This document shows, piece after piece, positions 1 through 8,227 of a DNA stretch of 64,000 nucleotides (position 1 is the stretch's first letter; every line of letters starts with the position of its first letter). Below the pieces are notes generated by a model. The model was not told the DNA's origin and ran no database searches. It was given only the letters and a program-made list of their open reading frames with translations. Origin of the DNA: Balneola sp. (GTDB lineage Bacteria; Bacteroidota; Rhodothermia; Balneolales; Balneolaceae); assembly GCA_017640785.1 (NCBI GenBank), contig JAEPPZ010000001.1, forward strand, positions 186,001 through 250,000, in the 5' to 3' direction. A program made the translations under genes and the position numbers.

Positions 1-1057
1 ATATTAAATCCCAATCGATAGTAGAAGCATATGGGTTACCCACTAACGTAAACGCATCGCCTTCGGTATTTAACGTTGGAGAAACATCTCCACTGTTTTC
101 TGTTCCTGAAAGAGATAATGTTTTTGGGAAACCGGCATCTGCTCCTGAATTGGTGTAATCGTCATCACTATATACAAAGGTGATAAACCCGGTTCCGGCA
201 GTCATTGTTGCACCAAGATCGGTAGCAGCAGCAAAATTATCTGTACTGGTGTTATATAATTGAACACTGGCCGTTCCGTTCGATACATCAGCGCCGGCAC
301 CGATTCCTTGTGTCCAAAGATCGCCTAATAAATCATCGTACGTATTATTTGAAGTCGGGGTTGATAACATTCTCCAGCCTTCGGTACCAGTTATTGCAAA
401 TGAAGGATTTGAACTTACAGTATATGATGCGCTTGGAAATGTAAGATTAGCACTTCCACTAGTATTAAAATTTGCAGAATTTGCTGTAGCAACATTAAGT
501 TCAGACTTCGTGCCTGAAGTTATACTTTCATCGTATACAGCATTATCAACGTGAGGACTAATGGATAATGCGTTCACACCTTCACGTAAGTTTGGTGGAA
601 TTGCTGAATTATTGGAACTTGATGCTGTGGAAACAAAGCCACCATTCAAGTCGAGTATGCTTACAAAATTTGTATCAGCTCCATTAACTTGATAAACTAC
701 AATTTGATCTCCACTGGCTGATAAATTTAAACCTGCATCTTCTTCACTGAATCCATTTACTGGTAATGAAAGATTTGCACCCCATGAAATAATAGTTCCA
801 GCAGAAATAGTACCAGAAGCAGTGTATTTTATTATACCCTCAGTTTCACGAAATGTACCATTACTAAAAACACCGTTATCTGTAAATAAAAACTCTGTTG
901 TCGCTTCCAAGTCTTTAAGTATTAAAAAGCTGACTGAGTCTGGAGTATCAGCCTGAAGACCTATAATTGAAATATCTCCAGGTTCCAATATTGTCTGCCC
1001 AAAACTCATCCCTGCCATCAGCATACAGAGTCCGAACGTTAATAAAATGCGTTTCAT
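1..1057 (-). CDS. Secreted surface protein, N-terminal part (3' end outside window)
   Basis: Open frame from an ATG at 1057 running off the left edge, about 352 codons visible. The protein starts MKRILLTFGLCMLMAGMSFG followed by Q, a clear signal peptide with cleavage after SFG or GQ. The mature part is rich in Ser, Thr, Asn and Gly, with no Cys beyond the signal peptide, and reads as stacked beta-rich extracellular sequence. Near the edge it contains LVGNPYASTIDWD, a phrase I associate with large Bacteroidota proteins that end in a type IX secretion sorting domain; the C-terminus needed to test that lies outside the window. The first 120 residues (LEPGDISIIGLQADTPDSV) resemble the start of lamin-tail-like surface domains. 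A purine stretch, AAAAAGGGAA, lies just upstream of the ATG. The function is unknown. Confidence 0.75.
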   Translation of the reverse strand, partial: MKRILLTFGLCMLMAGMSFGQTILEPGDISIIGLQADTPDSVSFLILKDLEATTEFLFTDNGVFSNGTFRETEGIIKYTASGTISAGTIISWGANLSLPVNGFSEEDAGLNLSASGDQIVVYQVNGADTNFVSILDLNGGFVSTASSSNNSAIPPNLREGVNALSISPHVDNAVYDESITSGTKSELNVATANSANFNTSGSANLTFPSASYTVSSNPSFAITGTEGWRMLSTPTSNNTYDDLLGDLWTQGIGAGADVSNGTASVQLYNTSTDNFAAATDLGATMTAGTGFITFVYSDDDYTNSGADAGFPKTLSLSGTENSGDVSPTLNTEGDAFTLVGNPYASTIDWDLI

Positions 1058-1536
1058 AAAATTCCCTTTTTGTGAAAGTTTTTAAGTTGAGAAAGGTTAC
1101 CAAAACCTTCTCAGCACTTCAAGTTTGCAGTATTAACAAACTGTTAGCTTATCTTAAATAAAAAAATCAGTAGAATTTAACAAGTACTGTTTTTATGTGA
1201 TATGAGCATATCTATATACTTTTCATTCCGTCGGAAAATTTAATGTGCACATTGCATTTTTCAGCTTTGACCTTAAAGATTGGAGGTCAATTATTTGACA
1301 TCTTCTCTAAACCTCGAAATACCTTCCCTTCTTTAATTGACCAAATCTGCTTCACCACCAACCATTAGAATCAAGTTCATTAGTGAGGACTTTAGTCCGA
1401 ACAATAAAAGAGCTCCGTGTGCTGACCCACCCCCGTCCCTTCCCTAATTTTAGGGAGGGGCGCTCCTTAGGAACATCTCAATAGTTTATAAAACTAAGGC
1501 AAACGTCGCGAGAGGACTCTCTTGAAATTAATTAAC

Positions 1537-1630
1537 CCAATATCCAACGTTGAACAAGGAACACCCAACATCCAGTTACGAACATCACATGAGCGACAAT
1601 GGACATTGGATGTTCAGTATTGGATGTTGA
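1537..1630. repeat. Interspersed inverted repeat, GAACAAGGAA family (copy 1)
   Basis: The left part contains CCAATATCCAACGTTGAAC then AAGGAACACCCAACATCC. The right part contains the near-complements ATTGGATGTTCAG and TATTGGATGTTGA, so the element can fold on itself. The same words in the same order (AATATTGAATATTGAACAAGG) occur on the minus strand at 31128-31253. The element is non-coding. Confidence 0.6.
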
Positions 1631-1740
1631 TTTATTGCCTGCACGCCGGGCGTGAACGCCCTTCTAGCATACATTTCGTTGCATGATTTTAAACCAGCAG
1701 ATCCTTCAGGTTCTACGGTTTAAGAATTGAATCGTAGTTT

Positions 1741-1807
1741 CCCTCCTTATCCAAGGAGGGGCGAGCTGCTCCGTACAGAAAATATGGTGATGAACCGGGG
1801 AGGTCCG
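1741..1807 (+). repeat. Interspersed repeat, CCTCCTT/AAGGAGGGGCGA family (copy 1)
   Basis: The element starts with the hairpin CCCTCCTT-ATCC-AAGGAGGGG, followed by CGAGCTGCTC, a variable middle, and CCGGGGAGGTCCG. The reverse complement of 16075-16143 has the same parts in the same order (AAGGAGGGGCGAACTACTC ... CCGGGGAGGTCCG). Confidence 0.65.
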
Positions 1808-1834
1808 AGCAACAATGAGCCGTAAAGCTTGAAC

Positions 1835-1867
1835 AAAAAAAAGGTTCCGGTGCAGAGCATCGGAACC
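1835..1867 (-). terminator. Intrinsic terminator of hbd
   Basis: On the minus strand GGTTCCG and CGGAACC form a 7-bp stem with an 11-base loop, followed at once by eight T. It lies 65 bases beyond the hbd stop codon. Confidence 0.8.
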
Positions 1868-1931
1868 AGATAAATAAATCACAACTACCATTCATCAGAC
1901 GGGGCATCTATCAGATCAATATTCTTTAAGT

Positions 1932-2786
1932 TTATTTGTAGTTGTAAAAGCCTTCACCGGTTTTGTTACCGAGTTTTCCGGCATCTACCATTTTTACGAG
2001 TAGTGGCGCCGGGCGGTATTTCGGATCTTTGAATCCTTCATACAACACATTCAGAATATCCAGACAAACATCAAGCCCGATGAAATCTGCCAAACGTAAA
2101 GGCCCCATTGGATGTGCCATTCCGAGCTTCATTACTTCATCTACGTTTTCGGGAGTAGCTACACCTTCATGTACACAAAATATTGCTTCGTTGATCATTG
2201 GCATCAACACACGGTTGCTCACAAATCCGGGGAAGTCGTTTACCGGAACGGGAACTTTGGCTAATAACTTGGAAGTCTTTTCAACAACGTTGTAGGTTTC
2301 ATCATCTGTTTCTAAACCACGAACGATCTCAACCAGCTTCATTACCGGAACCGGATTAAAGAAGTGCATTCCAATGAATTTTTCTGGTCGGCCGGTGAGC
2401 GCTGCTAATTTGGTAATGGAGATAGAAGAGGTGTTGCTTGCAAAAATAGCGTGATCCTGAGCATTCGCTTCAACCGCTTCCCATACACTTTTCTTGATAT
2501 CGAAATTTTCGGGTACTGCTTCCACGATCAGATCAACATCTTTTACTCCTTCTGCAATACTAAGTGTGGCATTAATACTCTCGAGCGTAGTTACCTTTTC
2601 TTCAGCAGTGATCTTTTCTTTGCTGACCATTCTTTCCAGGTTTTTGTCGATGGTTGCCATGGCTTTGTCGGCAAATTCCTGCTTGGTCTCGATTAGGTTT
2701 ACAGGTATTCTGTTCATGGCAAAAACATGTGCAATTCCATTTCCCATGGTACCGCCGCCTATTACTGCTACTTTCTTAATATCCAT
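1932..2786 (-). CDS. hbd: 3-hydroxybutyryl-CoA dehydrogenase
   Basis: Soluble NAD(P)-dependent dehydrogenase that interconverts 3-hydroxyacyl-CoA and acetoacyl-CoA in short-chain fatty acid or butanoate metabolism. The Rossmann motif GGGTMG is at residues 10-15. Further on are SNTSSISITKLA, MHFFNPVPVMKLVEIV with the catalytic His, and FVSNRV, all in family order. The open frame extends to 2855, but I choose the ATG at 2786. It gives MDIKKVAVIGGG and 284 residues, the usual family size, whereas the extra 23 residues match nothing typical. The gene is monocistronic, with its own terminator, and is divergent from the amidase gene. Confidence 0.93.
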   Translation of the reverse strand: MDIKKVAVIGGGTMGNGIAHVFAMNRIPVNLIETKQEFADKAMATIDKNLERMVSKEKITAEEKVTTLESINATLSIAEGVKDVDLIVEAVPENFDIKKSVWEAVEANAQDHAIFASNTSSISITKLAALTGRPEKFIGMHFFNPVPVMKLVEIVRGLETDDETYNVVEKTSKLLAKVPVPVNDFPGFVSNRVLMPMINEAIFCVHEGVATPENVDEVMKLGMAHPMGPLRLADFIGLDVCLDILNVLYEGFKDPKYRPAPLLVKMVDAGKLGNKTGEGFYNYK

Positions 2787-2968
2787 TTCTGAAGTTTTTG
2801 TTCTGTTTCTGATTTCTGTCTGTTTAAGGTACAAAGTTTTGGAAGCGCTTTTCAAACTTTTTGAAGTAGTCAGAATACAGGAGTTCAGAATGTGAGAATT
2901 CTCAACTCCTGTATTCTTCTTCCGATAAATTCAGTAGTTTCTTGTTCAATCATTTAACAGATTTTTCC

Positions 2969-5446
2969 ATGAACACGTTTCTGAAACTTCTCATCTTCTT
3001 TCTTATTCTGATAATAGGTTTTGTAGGATTAGCTTTTTACTGGACCTTCTATAAACCCTTGCCGGATTATGAAGCTACCGTTGAATTGAACAGCCTTCAA
3101 AGTGAAGTTGATATCCACTGGGATGAGTTTGGAGTACCGCATATCTATTCTAATAATGAGTTGGACCTGTATAAAGCGGTGGGATATGTTCATGCTCAGG
3201 ATCGTCTTTGGCAAATGACGCTCTCTCAGATTGCAGCTGAAGGTCGTTTTGCTGAGTTTTTTGGGGCGGACCTGATCGATCTTGATAAACACCAAAGAAC
3301 ATTGGGAATCTGGAAGATCTCAAAGCAGATTGAGCAGAACGAATTAAGTGAAGCTGAACGGGAAATTCTTCAGGCTTATTCGGATGGAGTAAACGAATAC
3401 ATCGAAAACAATCTCAATAAACTACCGGTGGAATTTGCACTTACCGGAATTCAACCTATCAGATGGAGTCCAACCAGATCTGTTGCCATAACCCGGTTAA
3501 TGGCCTGGGAGCTCAATATGAGTTGGTGGACCGAAGTGATGTATGGATATCTTAAATCAGGATTACCTGCTGATCAATTTGAACAACTTCGTCTTAGTTT
3601 TCCGACTGGTGCTCCTACGACTTTGAATGACGAGCAATCCGGAAAGTTTACAGCTTCATTAATGCCGATGCTTCAGCAGGAAATTAAAAAGCGGGAATTG
3701 CTGGAAATGGAAGGAACTCATGTTGGAAGCAATGCCTGGGTTGTGGATGGTTCCAAAACAAATACTGGTTATCCGTTACTTGGCGGAGATCCTCATTTAG
3801 GTTTGGGAATGCCCGGAAAGTGGTATGAAATGCATTTGAACCTGAACGGCAAAAATGTATCCGGAGCAACACTTGCGGGAGTTCCCGGAATCATTATCGG
3901 TCAAAATGATGAAATGGCCTGGTCGCTTACCAATATTATGGCTGACGATACGGATTTCTTTCTCGAACAAGTTGATCCGAACGACAGAGGCAGATACGTT
4001 GCAGATTCGTTATCTGACAGTACAGCGTCTTACTTGTCTTTCGAGAAGATCAGAGAAGTTATTAAAGTAAAAGATGCTGATGATGTTTCGTTGGAGATCA
4101 GGTATACAAAGCACGGTCCTGTTATCTCCGATGTCTATCCCGAAAAAGGGTTAACGGATGGAAAAGTGATAGCTATGCGTTGGACCGGACACGATCTCAG
4201 CAACGAATTTAGAGCTTTATATAAAATTAATTGGGCAACTACTTTTCAGGATTTCAAAGATGCTCTTCCCCATTTTGGCGTGCCCGGACAGAATTTTATG
4301 TATGGTGACAGAGAAGGAAACATTGCCATGTTTTCAACGGCAAGGCTTCCCATCAGAACCGGAGATAAGATCTCGCTAAGAAAAGGTTGGGATCCTTCCC
4401 AAGACTGGCTCGGATATATTCCTCATGATGAAATGCCTTCTGTTATAAATCCGGAAAACGGATGGATCGCCAATGCCAATAATAAGATCACAACGGACAG
4501 TTATGATCACTATCTGGCAACATTCTGGGAACCACCTTCGAGAATTGAGCGCATTGTTGAAGTGCTTGAGTCAAACGAAATATTAACTCCGGAACTCTTC
4601 ATCAGCCTTCAGAACGATAGTTACTCAAAGCATGCCGCCAAATTAACTCCGATCATACTGGATATTATCAAAAACCAGAATGTGTATAATTTTGACAATG
4701 CTGTTTCTTATCTGGAGAATTGGGATTATAAATACACCAAGAACGCTACTGCTGCTTCTATTTTTGATGTTTTCTTAGTTCATCTTACTAAAAACACTTT
4801 GCATGACGATTTTGGCGATGAAGTTTATCAGAACTTTCTCCATCATGAAAATGTACCGGTCAGAACCATGGATGAATTGCTGATGCAAACACCCGCAACC
4901 GTTGACACAAATGCCTTTTCATTCTTTGATAATATCAATACTACAGAGATCGAGACTAAATCTGATATTGTTCTTAAAAGTATGCAGGATGCTATTTTGT
5001 TTTTGAGTGATTCTCTGGGTTCGCAATCTGAAGACTGGCGTTGGGAACAACTTCATACATTAACGCTGCGACCTCCTCTTTTTTCGCAAGCAGCTGATGA
5101 CCCCGATGCTTCCGGAGCACTAAAATTAATTGTAAATAATTTACTCAGTAAAGGTCCTTACGAACTGGATGGCCATGGCATGAGTGTTGATAACGCTCAG
5201 TACAGTTGGCTGAAACCTTATGATATGGTATTAGGTCCGTCTATTCGCCGAATAGTTGACCTATCGAATTTGAGCAGCGTGAGATCTATTACACCGACCG
5301 GACAATCAGAAAGTCCTTTTTCTGAGCATTTCGGAGACCAAACTGAGATGTGGTTAAACGGACAGTACAGAATATTTTATCAGGACAGTGCTTTATTTAA
5401 CAATTCGGATATCAGATCTATGAAACTAATTCCGGCTAAGAATTGA
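2969..5446 (+). CDS. Penicillin acylase family amidase (Ntn hydrolase), membrane-anchored
   Basis: Member of the penicillin/acyl-homoserine-lactone acylase family, which hydrolyses amide-linked acyl groups after autocatalytic removal of a spacer. The ATG at 2969 gives 825 residues; an in-frame TTG at 2942 would add nine residues before it. A transmembrane helix covers residues 3-24 and the rest is probably exported to the periplasm. The family hallmarks are present: VHAQDRLWQM and EGRFAEFFG in the alpha part, then G-S-N-A-W with the predicted N-terminal nucleophile Ser254, DPHLGLGMPGKWYEMHL, and later GQNFMYGD and NANNKI. The substrate cannot be read from sequence; acyl-homoserine lactones, acyl amino acids and beta-lactam side chains are all possible. 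Confidence 0.9.
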   Translation: MNTFLKLLIFFLILIIGFVGLAFYWTFYKPLPDYEATVELNSLQSEVDIHWDEFGVPHIYSNNELDLYKAVGYVHAQDRLWQMTLSQIAAEGRFAEFFGADLIDLDKHQRTLGIWKISKQIEQNELSEAEREILQAYSDGVNEYIENNLNKLPVEFALTGIQPIRWSPTRSVAITRLMAWELNMSWWTEVMYGYLKSGLPADQFEQLRLSFPTGAPTTLNDEQSGKFTASLMPMLQQEIKKRELLEMEGTHVGSNAWVVDGSKTNTGYPLLGGDPHLGLGMPGKWYEMHLNLNGKNVSGATLAGVPGIIIGQNDEMAWSLTNIMADDTDFFLEQVDPNDRGRYVADSLSDSTASYLSFEKIREVIKVKDADDVSLEIRYTKHGPVISDVYPEKGLTDGKVIAMRWTGHDLSNEFRALYKINWATTFQDFKDALPHFGVPGQNFMYGDREGNIAMFSTARLPIRTGDKISLRKGWDPSQDWLGYIPHDEMPSVINPENGWIANANNKITTDSYDHYLATFWEPPSRIERIVEVLESNEILTPELFISLQNDSYSKHAAKLTPIILDIIKNQNVYNFDNAVSYLENWDYKYTKNATAASIFDVFLVHLTKNTLHDDFGDEVYQNFLHHENVPVRTMDELLMQTPATVDTNAFSFFDNINTTEIETKSDIVLKSMQDAILFLSDSLGSQSEDWRWEQLHTLTLRPPLFSQAADDPDASGALKLIVNNLLSKGPYELDGHGMSVDNAQYSWLKPYDMVLGPSIRRIVDLSNLSSVRSITPTGQSESPFSEHFGDQTEMWLNGQYRIFYQDSALFNNSDIRSMKLIPAKN

Positions 5447-5480
5447 TTTGAATAGCTGAAAAACTCTGTTATCATTACTC

Positions 5481-6185
5481 ATGAATTGGAAATTATTAGA
5501 ACAAAGAAGTTATACCCCCTATTCAAATACACCTAAAGCGTGTATTATTGTAGGGAAGTCCGGCAATTATTATCCCGGAGTTCGGGTTGAAAATATTTCA
5601 TTCCCGCTTACCATCCCTGCCATACAAGCTGCTTGTTGTTTTTGTTTGGCTGATGGAGACACTCCTAAATCTGTACTTCTGAAAGACGATAGCTATCTGG
5701 AGCAGCTCGATTTCTGGGTAAAAGAATTTGACCTGAAAAAGGAAGTGGTTACAAACATCGAAAATGTACAATTTGGCGATGCAACCATCAGTCTTGAACC
5801 TTCTCAGGTTAAGAACAAACTGATAGAACTTTTGAAGGATGCAATAACTATTCATTCTGATTTTCCTGTATCAGCTTTACTTTTAACTCCGGCGGGATAT
5901 GTTTCCGGTGTAAATGTAGAAGTAAGCGACTGGACATTGGGAATTTGTGCTGAACGGCTGGCCATCGCAAAAACAATTTCATATGGCATCGAAAATTTAG
6001 AATCAATGAGCCTTCATACTCTTAAAGGTGAATTCAGCAGTCCTTGCGGGGCTTGTCGTCAAGTGATCCATGAACATTTACCGGACAATGAGATCAACTT
6101 TTTCCATGCTGATGGCACACTTTCAGTTCATTATACAAGCGACCTTCTCCCTCTTAGTTTTTCTTCAACTTCATTAACCAAATAA
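5481..6185 (+). CDS. Cytidine deaminase-like protein with two half-domains
   Basis: The protein has 234 residues and looks like two cytidine-deaminase folds in tandem. The C-terminal half has the full zinc site: CAE at 156-158 (Cys ligand and catalytic Glu) and PCGAC with Cys189 and Cys192. The N-terminal half keeps YTPYSN and the strand pattern (YYPGVRVENISFPLTI), but the zinc ligand and Glu positions read PAI instead of CAE, so it should be inactive. In the E. coli-type two-domain enzyme it is the C-terminal domain that is degenerate, so the order here is reversed. The expected role is deamination of cytidine or deoxycytidine in pyrimidine salvage. The next gene begins two bases after the stop, so the pair is probably co-transcribed. 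Confidence 0.8.
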   Translation: MNWKLLEQRSYTPYSNTPKACIIVGKSGNYYPGVRVENISFPLTIPAIQAACCFCLADGDTPKSVLLKDDSYLEQLDFWVKEFDLKKEVVTNIENVQFGDATISLEPSQVKNKLIELLKDAITIHSDFPVSALLLTPAGYVSGVNVEVSDWTLGICAERLAIAKTISYGIENLESMSLHTLKGEFSSPCGACRQVIHEHLPDNEINFFHADGTLSVHYTSDLLPLSFSSTSLTK

Positions 6186-6187
6186 TT

Positions 6188-6832
6188 TTGTCTTATTACG
6201 TAGCACTTATAGATTTTGACCATCTGGATCATCCTGTATTTTTAAAATCACTGGCTCAGTCTTTATCGGCTCATAAAACCAGAAAAGGAATCCTCATCCA
6301 TGGCGACAGTGAGTATACCAACAGATTGATGCAAACCGGAATGATGAGAGAAGACGCCAGAGAAAGAGCGATCATGGATCTGAACCACAGATTGGTTTCA
6401 CTTTTTGCAGATCATGGAGTGTCAACAATTGGGTTGCAGGGATTTCAAAAAGAACTTATTCAAAAAACTGAGTCAGGATTACAATTAAACAAAAAAGTAT
6501 TTGATGGTCTTCCGTACTCCCCTATGCTTTTGATCTCCAGCCTGATTAGTGATGGAGAAGGGAGAACTTATATACCTCCGACGGAGTTGGCTGAATTTTT
6601 AGTACAAGAACTGAAAGATCATGAGTTAGTACTCTTTTCTCAGGACCATGATTCGGATATTTTCACTCAAAATTCCAACGCAAAAGAAGTAAAATGGAGT
6701 GAATTATCTGATGAGTTTAAAGAAAAAAATCTCTCCGAGGAACAACTTCAAATTACCAATCCTGCCATTTTAACTACCGGAATTTCATTTTCGGGATGGC
6801 CGGAACCTGAAAAAGCCACAAAAATCAGGTAA
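6188..6832 (+). CDS. Amino-acid-kinase-like protein, function unknown
   Basis: 214-residue cytoplasmic protein whose frame opens with TTG at 6188, two bases after the deaminase stop; no other start precedes the conserved-looking SYYVALIDFDHL. The segment GILIHGDSEYTNRLMQTG, followed by ARERAIMDLNHRLVSLFADHGVSTIGLQGFQKEL, resembles the N-terminal half of N-acetylglutamate kinase-type proteins, where HGGG binds phosphate and a helix with a short Gly-containing loop follows. The Gly cluster is only HGD here and the usual C-terminal ATP-binding features are not evident, so catalysis is doubtful. Translational coupling to the deaminase gene suggests a related nucleotide or amino acid role. The family call is an inference. 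Confidence 0.5.
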   Translation: MSYYVALIDFDHLDHPVFLKSLAQSLSAHKTRKGILIHGDSEYTNRLMQTGMMREDARERAIMDLNHRLVSLFADHGVSTIGLQGFQKELIQKTESGLQLNKKVFDGLPYSPMLLISSLISDGEGRTYIPPTELAEFLVQELKDHELVLFSQDHDSDIFTQNSNAKEVKWSELSDEFKEKNLSEEQLQITNPAILTTGISFSGWPEPEKATKIR

Positions 6833-6959
6833 AACTCAAAAAAAAACGCACTATTTAGCAAAAAAAGCACATTTTAATTTGACTGAATAGCCCTTATTAT
6901 ATAGCTTCAACGAGTTCCAAAAACGGAAAATAATTTTAACAAACAAACGGAGATACATA

Positions 6960-7136
6960 ATGAGTAGAGTATCAGAACTACAAAGCTTGGTTGACGACAC
7001 AAAAATGGAAATGGAAAAATTCTATGAGAAGGGCAACAAAGCTGCAGGAACAAGAGCTCGTAAGGGATTACAAGATCTTAAAAAATTAGCGCAAGAAATT
7101 CGTTTAGAAATTCAAGCTAAGAAAAACGCTGAGTAA
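6960..7136 (+). CDS. Histone H1-like DNA-binding protein (58 aa)
   Basis: This small gene starts at ATG 6960, after the Shine-Dalgarno-like CGGAG, and ends at TAA 7136. The product is rich in Lys, Glu and Ala. It contains FYEKGNKAAGTRARKG followed by LQDLKKLAQEIRLEIQAKK, the signature of the short Bacteroidota histone H1-like (Hc1-related) proteins, which coat or bend chromosomal DNA. The length matches that family. The gene stands alone with a strong terminator 20 bases downstream, as expected for an abundant small protein. It is shorter than usual ORF cut-offs and easily missed. Confidence 0.88.
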   Translation: MSRVSELQSLVDDTKMEMEKFYEKGNKAAGTRARKGLQDLKKLAQEIRLEIQAKKNAE

Positions 7137-7152
7137 GTTTTTACTGTTTTTC

Positions 7153-7189
7153 AAAAAAAGCCTTTCAAATATTGAAAGGCTTTTTTTTT
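7153..7189 (+). terminator. Intrinsic terminator of the H1-like gene
   Basis: AAAAAGCCTTTCAA and its complement flank a two-base AT centre, and a run of nine T follows. The stem is long and perfect, and the left-hand A-run would allow it to work in both directions. Confidence 0.9.
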
Positions 7190-7212
7190 ATCTGTATTTC
7201 AAATTTGATCTT

Positions 7213-7842
7213 ATGAGAAAAATATACCTGTTACTAATCTTTGTATTCAGCAGCATTACTTTGAATGCTCAAAATACTTTTGAAGGCATCATTGAGTATG
7301 AAATAGTTTATTCAAATTATGATGCACAATATGAGTCAGCAATCGCGATGCAACCCACTTATACTATAATTGAGTATAAAGATGGCATTTCAAGAACCAC
7401 TATGCCTAATATGGCCGGTAAAACCATAATTCTGACTCAGAATAGTACCGGTAAAGTAATTACACTTTTAGATCTGATGGGAATGAAATATGGAGTAAGA
7501 TCTACCTTTGATATTGAAAATACTGAGGCGCCAAATATACAATACACAGAAGGAAAGAAGGATATACTTGGGTATATATGTAAAAAAGCAATTTTAGAAG
7601 AAGATGACATTTCTTATGAGGTGTACTATACAGAAGAAATAAAGACATTTTCTGATGCTAATTTTGGATTTCAAATTCCGGGAACACCACTCGAGGTAAA
7701 GGCTATAAATGAGCTCTATACAGTGATCCATAAAGTAACGAGTATTGAAGAAATGAATTTAGATCCTATTAGAATGATCATTCCTTCTGACTACGAAGAG
7801 AAAACTGAAGAAGAACTAAGAAAAGAATTGGGGGGTATGTAA
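7213..7842 (+). CDS. Secreted GLPGLI/DUF4412-like protein
   Basis: 209 residues with a signal peptide (RKIYLLLIFVFSSITLNAQ, cleaved after NAQ). The mature part begins FEGIIEYEIVYSN and later has KDILGYICKKAIL and YEVYYTEEI. This layout (beta-strand opening, GYxCKKA, a Tyr-rich strand) is seen in the DUF4412/GLPGLI group of periplasmic or outer-membrane-associated Bacteroidota proteins of unknown role. The acidic, Glu-rich C-terminus ends LRKELGGM. It stands between the terminator of the H1-like gene and a small cytoplasmic protein gene. Confidence 0.7.
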   Translation: MRKIYLLLIFVFSSITLNAQNTFEGIIEYEIVYSNYDAQYESAIAMQPTYTIIEYKDGISRTTMPNMAGKTIILTQNSTGKVITLLDLMGMKYGVRSTFDIENTEAPNIQYTEGKKDILGYICKKAILEEDDISYEVYYTEEIKTFSDANFGFQIPGTPLEVKAINELYTVIHKVTSIEEMNLDPIRMIIPSDYEEKTEEELRKELGGM

Positions 7843-7904
7843 AATTCACTCCGCCTGTAAATGATGAACTAATTTTATCACTTTTAAAACCTAAACCAAT
7901 CGAT

Positions 7905-8201
7905 ATGTATAAAGATATGGCTGATGCAGTAGAATCTATGAAAGAGAAAGGTTTTACTCATACTTACAAAATTTCTGAAAACGCTATTACCTGCGAAGAA
8001 CTGGAAAGAGAATTCGATGTTGAAAATCTTTCAATTGTTGACTCTTATTCTCATGACAGTGGTACTGACCCGGGGAGTGAATCTACCGTTTATAGTATCG
8101 AATCGAATGATGGCGTAAAAGGCACGTTGATTCTGGGCTTCGGAATGTATTCTGACCCTAATAAAGCAAAGCTTATTGACCGCTTGCTCAAGAAAGGCTA
8201 A
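7905..8201 (+). CDS. Small conserved protein of the type often labelled phosphoribosylpyrophosphate synthetase
   Basis: 98-residue soluble protein without a signal peptide. KEKGFTHTYKISENAITCEEL, the central ENLSIVDSYSHDSGTDPGSES and the ending VYSIESNDGVKGTLILGFGMYSD follow the pattern of a widespread Bacteroidota family of about 100 residues. In databases this family carries the name phosphoribosylpyrophosphate synthetase. It is far too short for that enzyme and lacks the PRPP-binding loop, so the name should not be taken as function. It lies 26 bases before the beta-lactamase-like gene, perhaps in one transcript. Confidence 0.7.
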   Translation: MYKDMADAVESMKEKGFTHTYKISENAITCEELEREFDVENLSIVDSYSHDSGTDPGSESTVYSIESNDGVKGTLILGFGMYSDPNKAKLIDRLLKKG

Positions 8202-8227
8202 ACATCCATCATTTTAAAATCGGAATC

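Larger units (their letters stand above)
1058..1931. other. Repeat-rich intergenic region, no gene
   Basis: This 874-base gap holds no convincing coding sequence. Its right part is a mosaic of palindromic repeats: a small hairpin TCCCTA-ATTT-TAGGGA at 1441-1456, an element at 1537-1630 with the words TTGAACAAGGAA and TTGGATGTT, and an element at 1741-1807 that recurs in inverted orientation at 16075-16143. The words TTCAGGTTCTAC and GTTTAAG at 1706-1723 also recur near 15693 and 15937. The short open frames here lie inside the repeats and lack codon structure. The last feature is the terminator of the downstream minus-strand gene. Confidence 0.7.

Noticed and set aside
1706-1907. Two overlapping minus-strand open frames of 61-64 codons
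   Set aside because: They lie in the repeat at 1741-1807 and across the hbd terminator, and have no recognisable family or ribosome-binding site.
6885-6915. TTGACT and TATAG words as a sigma-70 promoter for the H1-like gene
   Set aside because: Spacing does not fit the classic 17 bases, and promoters in this group follow another consensus.
7905-8201. PRPP synthetase by database naming habit
   Set aside because: 98 residues without the PRPP-binding or catalytic loops; the name would mislead.
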